Shown in pieces: positions 1-5,823 of a DNA stretch of 5,823 nt. The stretch spans positions 1 to 5,823 of the forward strand of contig JAYTOA010000148.1 of the NCBI GenBank assembly GCA_043748015.1, written 5' to 3'. Positions within the stretch are counted from its first letter, which is position 1; every line of letters starts with the position of its first letter. A program made the translations under genes and the position numbers. The notes under the pieces are model-generated. The model did not search any database and had not been told where the DNA came from. It was given only the letters and a program-made list of their open reading frames with translations. The stretch is from JAIBBG01 sp043748015. GTDB taxonomy: Bacteria > Bacteroidota > Bacteroidia > Flavobacteriales_D > Sanyastnellaceae.

Positions 1-48
1 GGGGGGGGGGGCGCGCCCCCCCCCCCCCCCCCCCCCCCCCCCCGCCCC
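1..48. other. G/C homopolymer run at contig edge, probable artefact
   Basis: Eleven G, then CGCG, then 28 C, one G and four C. This has no resemblance to the AT-rich intergenic DNA around it. A G-run turning into a C-run is what is expected when poly-G reads from two-colour sequencing are assembled with their reverse complements, so I read it as an artefact at a contig end rather than biology. Only the composition is seen; the cause is inferred. Confidence 0.75.
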
Positions 49-80
49 ACTAACGTGCGCGAGATGTTGTCATTCAGAGC

Positions 81-344
81 GAAGCGAAGAACCTCCATTG
101 CTTCACGAGATGGAATCGGTTTTATTTATCGAAGCGAAGAACCTCCGTTGCTTCACGAGATGGAATCGGTTTTATTTATCGAAGCGAAGAACCTCCATTG
201 CTTCACGAGATGGAATCAGATTTATTCAGCGAAGCGAAGAACCTCCATTGCTTGACGAGATGGAATCGGTTTTGTTTATCGAAGCGAAGAACCTCCATTG
301 CTTGACGAGATGGAATCGGTTTTATTTATCGAAGCGAAGAACCT
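81..344. repeat. Tandem array of a 50-bp unit, five full copies plus a partial
   Basis: Copies start at 81, 131, 181, 231 and 281, exactly 50 bp apart. A sixth begins at 331 and matches for 14 nt. Each unit starts GAAGCGAAGAACCTCCATTG (position 17 is G in copy 2) and continues with CTT(C/G)ACGAGATGGAATC and a T-rich tail ending TTTATTTATC in most copies. Copy 3 has a changed tail (AGATTTATTCAGC). Copies 4 and 5 share G for C at unit position 24, and copy 4 also has one A-to-G change in the tail. Bases 60-80 look like a decayed partial copy (CGAGATG, then TCATTCAGAGC). GAAGC at unit positions 1-5 can pair with GCTTC at 20-24 in copies 1-3, a weak 5-bp stem. There are no unique spacers, so this is not CRISPR. 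The TCATTCAGAGCGAAGCGAAG entry resembles dispersed intergenic repeats that I recall from Bacteroidota genomes. No function is evident. Confidence 0.95.
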
Positions 345-350
345 TTTCGC

Positions 351-1358
351 TTACTTCCTTATCACACGCTTGGTCTGCATAGCAGGCCCTTCACCTGCGG
401 TGAAATAATAAACTCCGGCAGGCCATTCGCTCACATTGTTCAGATTGTTGCCATAGTTGAGTTGATTGTTCAACATCAACTTTCCATGTGCATCAAATAC
501 ACGAAGTGTTGTTGGAATATGACTGCTCCAATAGGTCATCACATCTGATTCCACAACTGTGGGGAAAACAGAAAATAATGAAGCGACTTCTGATTCACCG
601 ACGCCCACAATTCCCGTATCGAAATGATAAACGATTCCCTCTGTTGGCTCTCCCAGCAAAATATCTTCGAGTCCGGGTTTTACGTCCAAAGAAACAATTC
701 CAACTGTTGGATTGGCTACCTCACCGCGCAGACTCCATGCTGTCGTGGTAATTTGCGTTGAAATAACAAAATCTTTGATAAAGAATATCAGCGGTGATCC
801 CCATTGATCATGAATCAATGTACCGTCTAAGATTGAATTGGGCCCGTATCGGAATTCGATATCACCCGTTCCTTCATAAAGCCAAACCTGATAGCTGCTA
901 TGACTTGGGTATCCACCTGTTGCATCAAATTCATTGAAGAATCCGACATTTTTCCATTCGATTTTGCAGATACTATTGCCCGGAGGACCTTCTGTAGTGT
1001 AGACAATAGCGGAGACGACGGAGTCCGTTTGGCCGTTCATAACATCAGCGAAGTAAGGCGAAAGTGCATTCACAGAATCAGCAGCAAAACTTCCAAATCC
1101 AATCTGACAACCAGGATCAATGATAGCCACATTGGCAACTGTTTTTTCCATCATGGTAAAACTGAATCCAAGTGGAACTACATAAAAGCCACCTTGTGGA
1201 TCGTCCCATGATGGATCATCCTCAGGAGTGAGAGAAATGGCTTCACTCAACGGCGTATAAGTATCGGTAAATGTTGTGAGTGTGTAAGGAAATTCTTGCG
1301 CTGATGAATAGTTGTTCATCACTGCGATACAAAGTATTAAAATTGAAAGATGTTTCAT
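351..1358 (-). CDS. Secreted T9SS cargo protein with type A C-terminal sorting domain
   Basis: The product is 335 aa. Residues 1-20 are a signal peptide (MKHLSILILCIAVMNNYSSA, cleavage probably before QEF). The start at 1358 is chosen because it puts this signal at the N-terminus; the frame stays open for 39 more codons upstream, but these would bury it. Residues 21-250 form a predicted beta-rich ectodomain. It contains an acidic stretch EDDPSWDD (46-53), two cysteines (C84, C131) that could form a disulfide, and a segment IEWKNVGFF (133-141) followed by YQVWLYEGTGDIEFRYG (156-172), which recalls nidogen-like (NIDO) domains. About residues 260-335 match the Por secretion tail: LRVFDAHGKLM (285-295), then WPAGVYYF (312-319), ending TKRVIRK. 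Such tails direct proteins through the T9SS, where they are cleaved and attached to the surface or released. The ectodomain's function is unknown. The gene lies 89 bp after the SGNH gene, and I saw no convincing promoter of its own. Confidence 0.9.
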   Translation of the reverse strand: MKHLSILILCIAVMNNYSSAQEFPYTLTTFTDTYTPLSEAISLTPEDDPSWDDPQGGFYVVPLGFSFTMMEKTVANVAIIDPGCQIGFGSFAADSVNALSPYFADVMNGQTDSVVSAIVYTTEGPPGNSICKIEWKNVGFFNEFDATGGYPSHSSYQVWLYEGTGDIEFRYGPNSILDGTLIHDQWGSPLIFFIKDFVISTQITTTAWSLRGEVANPTVGIVSLDVKPGLEDILLGEPTEGIVYHFDTGIVGVGESEVASLFSVFPTVVESDVMTYWSSHIPTTLRVFDAHGKLMLNNQLNYGNNLNNVSEWPAGVYYFTAGEGPAMQTKRVIRK

Positions 1359-1447
1359 AGTGTGGCTATGGATTAATAGAACACAAAGAAAATCAATTAG
1401 ACGTAAATGTCTACACCATACAACACAAAATGAGGCCGATGAAATAA

Positions 1448-2905
1448 CTATTGCGACTGTTGAGCAGACTTCCACGCATCATATTCAGTATTGATTGCTT
1501 TGTAAAGCAACTCGGCTACCTTTCGAGCACCTGCAGGAGTGAAGTGCGTGTAATCAGGACCTGCGAATGGCGGAACATTGGTCACCCAACTCACCATCGA
1601 ATTTTTGCCGCCCATCACTGCGAACATATCCCAGAACGCGCAATTCTCTTCGAGTGCAGCTTGTTTCATTCCATCGCGAAGTGATTCGAGATAAGGCCAC
1701 GTCTGATAAATACCGTCGATGGTAGTACTCATATCTGATGGGCCCACAACGATAATCGCCGCACCGGGAGCCATCTGTTTGAATTGACGGATCTGTGCCT
1801 TAAATGAATTTCCATAAGATTTGGCCGTTTGATCGCTGGTGAGCCATGGAACAGCATTGCCACCAAATTGCAGAATGAACAACTTTGCATTTAATTCAGT
1901 GAAAACAGGCGTCATACTGTAACTGTTCACTTTTTTGAAAGCACCACCATCATTTCCCCTGAGCGCAATATTGCTGAGATTGACGCCCAAGGTATCGTGC
2001 AATTCAATGCCATAAACATCAGGACTGTCGGGGCCTTTGAATATAAATTTCAGTTTACCGGAAGACTCAGGTAAAGTCCACTTTCGATTCGAAACACCTG
2101 CAACCGGTTCTATTATCTCTTCGCTCACTACATTTTCATTTTCCAAAAGTGTAAGCTGAAAAGCATATTGAAAATTTCCGAAGTATAATATTGCTTCATT
2201 GTAAACTTTGCAGTGAGCCGTTGACATTCCCGAAGCGCGCATTTCAATCCACGCTTCCACAGAATCTGTTGCGACAATCTCCTCTCGTTTTTTCGCTGGC
2301 GTGAATCTTCCGAAAGCACACATCACTCCATAGTCGGAATGTTTGGCTTTACCTTCATCGAATCCATACGCAGTATATCGTTTCCAATTGTTGCTTTGTG
2401 ATTGAACAATGTTGGCCGAAGCAGTAATCGGCACTGGAGCAATCAGTCCGGGACCATGTCCGCCAAACTTATCCTGAAAGTTATGACGCAGCACATTGCT
2501 CATTCGATCACTTTCAATCTGCGAATCGCCGTAGTGAAAAATGTGCATGCGCTCTCCCGTCGCTTTGGCTTTGTCCAATGCTTCGAAGAATGAAAACAAG
2601 CAGGAAGAATTGCCATCTTTGAATTGGAGCGAAACGATGGTTTCCTTTCTTACGATTTGAATTGTGGAATCAGTGGTGAGCGTATCCGCGGCAATTGCGA
2701 TGGTATCGAGCTGTGCAAGAAATTGTTCAACGTCCTCAATTTTTCTTTCAGTGATGGAATCGGCGACTGAGGTATCATCGCTGAACCGAAATTTGATTCC
2801 GGCAATCTTGATTCCTTCTGACGGATAAACCATCATCAATAATTTACAAGCCAATGCAATACAGCAAAGCACAAAGAGCGTGATATGCGGGCGAACGATG
2901 TTCAA
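1448..2905 (-). CDS. Membrane-anchored SGNH/GDSL-family protein with embedded domain
   Basis: The product is 485 aa. One hydrophobic segment (about residues 8-27, after Arg5) suggests an N-in membrane anchor with the rest in the periplasm, then a linker to about residue 100. SGNH blocks are visible. Block I is FHYGDSQIESDR, with Ser128 as nucleophile. A glycine-rich stretch RGNDGG (316-321) probably supplies block II. Block III is QFGGN, with Asn350. Block V is DYTHF, with Asp451 and His454 completing the triad. Block I runs on into LRHNFQDKFGGHGPGL (139-154), as in peptidoglycan O-acetylesterases such as Ape1. About 135 residues (165-300) between blocks I and II are predicted beta-rich and may be an inserted carbohydrate-binding-like domain. 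Likely role: O-acyl esterase or acyltransferase on peptidoglycan or a polysaccharide; the substrate is not shown. The start is TTG, directly after an in-frame TAG. The first in-frame ATG (codon 24) would remove most of the anchor, so TTG is preferred. No MBOAT partner is visible. Confidence 0.85.
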   Translation of the reverse strand: MNIVRPHITLFVLCCIALACKLLMMVYPSEGIKIAGIKFRFSDDTSVADSITERKIEDVEQFLAQLDTIAIAADTLTTDSTIQIVRKETIVSLQFKDGNSSCLFSFFEALDKAKATGERMHIFHYGDSQIESDRMSNVLRHNFQDKFGGHGPGLIAPVPITASANIVQSQSNNWKRYTAYGFDEGKAKHSDYGVMCAFGRFTPAKKREEIVATDSVEAWIEMRASGMSTAHCKVYNEAILYFGNFQYAFQLTLLENENVVSEEIIEPVAGVSNRKWTLPESSGKLKFIFKGPDSPDVYGIELHDTLGVNLSNIALRGNDGGAFKKVNSYSMTPVFTELNAKLFILQFGGNAVPWLTSDQTAKSYGNSFKAQIRQFKQMAPGAAIIVVGPSDMSTTIDGIYQTWPYLESLRDGMKQAALEENCAFWDMFAVMGGKNSMVSWVTNVPPFAGPDYTHFTPAGARKVAELLYKAINTEYDAWKSAQQSQ

Positions 2906-2941
2906 CTATACCAAATGTTTTTGTGCATTTCCAGCGTTAAA

Positions 2942-2956
2942 ATAATTCCGAATTAT
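2942..2956. promoter_or_regulatory. 15-nt palindrome ahead of the SGNH gene, possible operator
   Basis: ATAATTC (2942-2948), a central C, and GAATTAT (2950-2956) form a perfect 7-bp inverted repeat with an odd centre. It lies 36 bp before the TTG start and about 47 bp past the candidate -7 box at 3004-3011, so it would sit in the 5' leader. It is too AT-rich and has too short a loop to act as a normal terminator. A dimeric regulator site is possible, but chance cannot be excluded in AT-rich DNA. Confidence 0.25.
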
Positions 2957-3003
2957 ACAATGATTTTTTCGATTGTGCGTGAAAGAAGAGAACACCATTT
3001 TGA

Positions 3004-3011
3004 CAAAAATA
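3004..3011 (-). promoter_or_regulatory. Candidate Bacteroidota -7 box (TATTTTTG) for the SGNH gene
   Basis: Read on the minus strand this is TATTTTTG, a full match to the TAnnTTTG -7 consensus of the Bacteroidota primary sigma factor. A TTG lies 24 nt upstream, inside the 3' end of the OmpA-family gene, slightly farther than the usual -33 spacing. It would give a leader of roughly 90 nt before the TTG start. If real, the SGNH gene and the sorting-domain gene can be transcribed apart from the gene upstream. Confidence 0.35.
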
Positions 3012-3027
3012 GAATTTTGCGTACCTG

Positions 3028-4983
3028 TTAAAGAACAATCTTGAATTCCGTTCTTCTGTTCTTGGCTCTGCCTGCATCGGTATCATTCGGCCCAATCGGT
3101 TTCGTTTCGCCATAGCCTTTAGATGTCAATCGGTTGGCGTCGATACCTTGAGTAACAAGATACGTGACAACACTTGCGGCTCGGTTATTACTCAACGTCA
3201 AGTTCGCATCATCACTTCCAACATCATCTGTATGACCGCCAATTTCAATCTTCTTATCAGGATTTGCTTTGAGTAAATCTGATAATCTGTTGAGTTCAAT
3301 TTTTGACTCAGGTTTCAGATCCCATTTATTGGTTTCGAAAAAGACATTGTTCAAGACAATGGAAGCACCCGGTCGCATTTTTTGCAATTGAATGTCGAGT
3401 ACATAAGGTTCAAGACTATTATAGTTCTTCAATGAAAAATTTGCTGAATGGAAGAGATAGCTCTCTTTGTTCACGTTAAGCGCGTAATCTTTTCCACTAG
3501 GGATGCAAAGCAAAAACTCCCCTGTTCCCTGATTGGAATAAGACTCAATCATGAGTTTTCCGTTTTCCAGATCGATGAGTTCAAGATGCGCTTCAAGTTT
3601 TTTATAGCTGAGTTTATCGCTTACGACACCTTTCACATATGTAACAGGTGTTGGTCTTCCTTTATCATGCAATTCGAATTGATAGAGATCCAGTCCACCA
3701 AATCCACCTGCGCGATCACTGGCGAAGAGTGCAATTTTTCCTTCCGCTGTCACTTGAATTGAATTCTCGTTTTCAAATGTGTTGATGGGATATCCGAGAT
3801 TAATGGGCGTGTCCCAGTCGCCGTTAGGAAGCAACCGACTCATGAAGATATCGAGTCCGCCCATTCCACTATGGCCATTGCTGCTGAAATAGAGCGTTCG
3901 TCCATCGGGATGGATCATTACACTTTCCTCTTCGAAAATAGTATTCACGCGTCCGGGAATTTTGACAGGAGTCGACCATCTATTTTTTGTATCCAGATAA
4001 CTGTAATAAATATCTTGCTCTTTGATACCGGCAGCAGTTCGCTTTCCTCTGACGAAGTATAATGTTCGTCCACTCGCTGAAAAACTTGGTTGACTCTCCC
4101 AAGTACCGGAATTGATGCCTTGTCCCATATTCTGAGCCGGCGACCAACCGTTGGCTGTTCGCGTAGAATAGAAGAGGTCGCAACTACCAAATCCGGTTCT
4201 GTCACCACCCCAGGTTCCATCACCCGTTTCGCATGCAGTGAAGATCAGCATCTGTCCATCTGCGCTCAGTGTTGGCGCTCCTTCATTTTGACGTGTGTTG
4301 ATCTCCTTTATTGGTAGCGTATGTAACCATTTTCCATCAGCTTTACTACTGATGAAAAAATCCTCCTGCTTTCCCATATATGCAGTTTCATCAGCAACAA
4401 GGCGTGTAAAAAGCAATGTTTGTTCGTCGGCAGTGATGCAAGGATAATATTCATCGCGATCAGTATTGACGCCTTGCCCAAGATTCACCGGCTCGAATGG
4501 TACAGGTTGTGCCAATGCACGCTTCGCAAAAACACAACTGGAGATAATGAGCAGCGCGCGTTTTTCCTGATTCACACTTTCTTTTGGATACTTCATGAAA
4601 TGGGTGATCGTCTTTTCAGCATTGTCGTAATCACCTTGAGCGAAATAACATTCAGAGAGCATCATCCAACCTGCAGGATAAAATTTTTCATCAATCGCCA
4701 AAGCCGCTTTGAGGGGTTCTATTGCTTTGGATGTTTGGCCGGTCTCATCGTAAACCTGGGCAAGCATGAATTGCGCTTCAATGAAATCAGGTTTTTCTTT
4801 CACCAGTGCTTCCAGTATCAATTTTGTGAGCTGAAGTTCTTGCACTTGATAAGAAGCAAGTGCATCTTCATATTGCTTGATAGCTTTCTTGTCTTTGATG
4901 GTATAGGTTTGCCGTGGTTGTGCACAAGCTTGTATAGCAAAGGTTGAAATGAGGACGGTAAAAACAAAGTGTAGACTCTTCAT
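3028..4983 (-). CDS. PorE-like protein: TPR, PD40 propeller, CRD and OmpA-like domain
   Basis: The product is 651 aa. The start at 4983 places a signal sequence at residues 1-21 (MKSLHFVFTVLISTFAIQAC, then AQ). IQAC could be a lipobox with Cys20, or signal peptidase I could cut after ACA. The frame is open 40 codons further upstream but without signal-like sequence. Residues 30-135 hold TPR-like helices. Five PD40 blades with the pattern P-S.DG..L.F lie near 177-195, 233-250, 295-313, 350-368 and 405-423. A carboxypeptidase-regulatory-like beta domain spans about 447-530. An OmpA C-terminal domain spans about 540-651, with GHTDD (Asp586) and NNRA (Arg601) at the 15-residue spacing used to bind peptidoglycan diaminopimelate. 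This order and size match PorE of the type IX secretion system (about 670 aa in Porphyromonas). Many Bacteroidota carry several paralogues, so orthology is not claimed. Expected place: periplasmic face of the outer membrane, linked to peptidoglycan. Confidence 0.92.
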   Translation of the reverse strand: MKSLHFVFTVLISTFAIQACAQPRQTYTIKDKKAIKQYEDALASYQVQELQLTKLILEALVKEKPDFIEAQFMLAQVYDETGQTSKAIEPLKAALAIDEKFYPAGWMMLSECYFAQGDYDNAEKTITHFMKYPKESVNQEKRALLIISSCVFAKRALAQPVPFEPVNLGQGVNTDRDEYYPCITADEQTLLFTRLVADETAYMGKQEDFFISSKADGKWLHTLPIKEINTRQNEGAPTLSADGQMLIFTACETGDGTWGGDRTGFGSCDLFYSTRTANGWSPAQNMGQGINSGTWESQPSFSASGRTLYFVRGKRTAAGIKEQDIYYSYLDTKNRWSTPVKIPGRVNTIFEEESVMIHPDGRTLYFSSNGHSGMGGLDIFMSRLLPNGDWDTPINLGYPINTFENENSIQVTAEGKIALFASDRAGGFGGLDLYQFELHDKGRPTPVTYVKGVVSDKLSYKKLEAHLELIDLENGKLMIESYSNQGTGEFLLCIPSGKDYALNVNKESYLFHSANFSLKNYNSLEPYVLDIQLQKMRPGASIVLNNVFFETNKWDLKPESKIELNRLSDLLKANPDKKIEIGGHTDDVGSDDANLTLSNNRAASVVTYLVTQGIDANRLTSKGYGETKPIGPNDTDAGRAKNRRTEFKIVL

Positions 4984-5193
4984 ATCTGTTGGTTGATGTC
5001 GTTGAATAAAACAAGTATCGAGCCGAAGGTAAACGAGGTAATTTCTAGTTAATTCTATCGTGCTGGGAAGTTTTGAAGAGCCATTAGGTAAAAACAGCCG
5101 CAATACTTATTTAGAGAGTTTACCAACCCGAAGGATTGCTGTTTCACCATGAGCAACAATGAAAAAAAAAAGTAATATTATCACGACATCCAT

Positions 5194-5201
5194 TAGATTT
5201 G
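5194..5201 (+). promoter_or_regulatory. Candidate Bacteroidota -7 box (TAGATTTG) for the EGF-like lipoprotein gene
   Basis: TAGATTTG matches TAnnTTTG in full and ends 21 nt before the ATG at 5223, which would give a short leader of about 15 nt. No TTG occurs at the usual -33 distance. Instead a run of ten A (5162-5171) and AT-rich DNA lie upstream, which might help RNA polymerase binding. There is no Shine-Dalgarno sequence before the ATG, as is common in this phylum. Confidence 0.45.
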
Positions 5202-5222
5202 TCGCTATAATTTTTATACCAA

Positions 5223-5729
5223 ATGAAAAACTTTTCCAAACTTTTTTTGATGTGTATGACTTTCGGAGTCATCGCTTTAGCTTCTTGTAAAAAGGAAGAA
5301 CCAGATCCATGTGCAAGTGTTACTTGTCAGAACGGTGGATCATGCAATAACGGATCATGCAGTTGTGCTTCAGGATATGAAGGTGCTACTTGCGGAACAG
5401 AACAACGTGCTAAATTTATCGGCACTTACAGCACTGCTGAAAGCTGCACACCGGGTGGCAACTTCAATTATACATTGACAGTTACAACCTCAGGAACAGG
5501 AGTTTCAAACGTGATTTTGAATAATTTCTACGGTGTAGGCGCTATTGCAACTGCTACTGTTAGTGGTTCCTCCATCACTATTCCTAATCAGATCATCAAT
5601 ATCACTGGTCTTGGAGCTGTTACTGCTAGCGGTTCTGGTCAAATCAGTGGCAACATCATGACGATTAGTTATTCGCTGGTATGGGGTACGGATTCAGATG
5701 CCTGCACAGCAACTTGCACGAAGCAATAA
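5223..5729 (+). CDS. Small surface lipoprotein with one EGF-like domain
   Basis: The product is 168 aa. The N-terminus MKNFSKLFLMCMTFGVIALA is a lipoprotein signal, with lipobox LASC and Cys22 as the lipidated residue. The next residues, KKEEPD, fit the K-(D/E)2 lipoprotein export signal described in Bacteroidota for surface display. Residues 30-57 form an EGF-like module: six cysteines (30, 35, 41, 46, 48, 57) with spacings 4, 5, 4, 1 and 8, plus NGG and GYEG at the usual places. Residues 62-168 are rich in Thr, Ser, Gly and Val, predicted all-beta, starting FIGTYSTAESC and holding ATVSGSSITIP. Cys75, Cys161 and Cys165 may form disulfides. I do not recognise this C-terminal domain as a named family. 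The gene is divergent from the OmpA-family gene, has a candidate promoter close to its ATG and its own terminator, so it is probably monocistronic. Ligand and role are unknown; adhesion is only a guess from the EGF fold. Confidence 0.9.
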   Translation: MKNFSKLFLMCMTFGVIALASCKKEEPDPCASVTCQNGGSCNNGSCSCASGYEGATCGTEQRAKFIGTYSTAESCTPGGNFNYTLTVTTSGTGVSNVILNNFYGVGAIATATVSGSSITIPNQIINITGLGAVTASGSGQISGNIMTISYSLVWGTDSDACTATCTKQ

Positions 5730-5752
5730 GATAAAATTTCAATATTGAAGAG

Positions 5753-5782
5753 AGGCTGTCTGAAAGGGCGGCCTTTTTTTTT
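5753..5782 (+). terminator. Rho-independent terminator after the EGF-like lipoprotein gene
   Basis: AGGCTGTC (5753-5760) pairs with GGCGGCCT (5767-5774) in an 8-bp stem that includes two G-U pairs, with the 6-nt loop TGAAAG. A run of nine T (5774-5782) follows directly. It begins 23 nt after the stop codon of the lipoprotein gene, in the right orientation for it. Confidence 0.85.
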
Positions 5783-5823
5783 GTTTCACGGTAGAGTAGA
5801 GCGGCAAGATGAAAACTGTTCAT

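Noticed and set aside
81..344. CRISPR array
   Set aside because: The units are contiguous 50-bp repeats with no unique spacers, and no cas genes are present.
55..382. Two overlapping plus-strand open frames of 66 and 94 codons over the repeat array
   Set aside because: They arise from the 50-bp repeat, which lacks stops in all three plus frames. The peptides rotate through the same three readings, have no domain and no start context, and the second runs into the 3' end of the real minus-strand gene.
488..1211. Plus-strand open frames of 87 and 103 codons
   Set aside because: Antisense shadows of the T9SS cargo gene without family motifs or start context.
1359..1475. 39-codon N-terminal extension of the T9SS cargo protein
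   Set aside because: It would place a clear signal peptide inside the protein and overlap the end of the SGNH gene.
4420..4947. Plus-strand open frame of 175 codons
   Set aside because: It is antisense to the TPR and propeller part of the OmpA-family gene, which has far stronger domain evidence. The antisense product shows no recognisable features.
4984..5103. 40-codon N-terminal extension of the OmpA-family protein
   Set aside because: The extension shows no signal-like sequence, and the internal Met starts a good signal peptide.
5136..5156. TTGCT/AGCAA inverted repeat in the divergent intergenic region
   Set aside because: Only 5 bp with an 11-nt loop and no T-run; expected by chance.
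5159..5290. Short open frame of 43 codons starting MKKKSN ahead of the lipoprotein gene
   Set aside because: It depends on the ten-A run, lies in another frame, overlaps the start of a well-supported gene and spans its likely promoter.

Overview
The window looks like the end of a contig from a member of the Bacteroidota. The evidence is a type IX secretion (T9SS) C-terminal sorting domain, a PorE-type TPR/PD40 propeller/CRD/OmpA protein, a lipoprotein with a Bacteroidota-style surface export signal, TAnnTTTG-type -7 promoter boxes, and no Shine-Dalgarno sequences ahead of the starts. No finer taxonomic call is supported.

Layout. Bases 1-48 are an almost pure G-then-C run, most likely a sequencing or assembly artefact at a contig end. 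Bases 81-344 hold a tandem array of a 50-bp unit (five full copies plus a 14-nt partial copy) that ends 6 nt from the stop codon of the first gene. Three genes follow on the minus strand, in transcription order from right to left. The first is a 651-aa envelope protein with TPR, five PD40 blades, a carboxypeptidase-regulatory-like domain and an OmpA-like peptidoglycan-binding domain (3028-4983). The second is a 485-aa membrane-anchored SGNH/GDSL protein with a large embedded domain (1448-2905). The third is a 335-aa secreted protein with a T9SS sorting domain (351-1358). On the plus strand, divergent across a 239-bp gap, lies a 168-aa EGF-like lipoprotein (5223-5729) followed by a clear Rho-independent terminator (5753-5782).

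How they fit together. All four products are predicted to leave the cytoplasm. The OmpA-type protein probably tethers an outer-membrane assembly to peptidoglycan. The SGNH protein probably acts on acyl groups of peptidoglycan or a polysaccharide in the periplasm. The sorting-domain protein is a T9SS cargo, and the EGF-like lipoprotein is probably displayed on the cell surface. Gaps of 122 and 89 bp separate the minus-strand genes, and a candidate promoter precedes the SGNH gene, so a single tight operon is not certain.

I see no clearly new multi-gene system. The most unusual items are the 50-bp array that is open in all three plus-strand frames, the SGNH protein with its embedded domain and doubtful TTG start, and the compact EGF-like surface lipoprotein.
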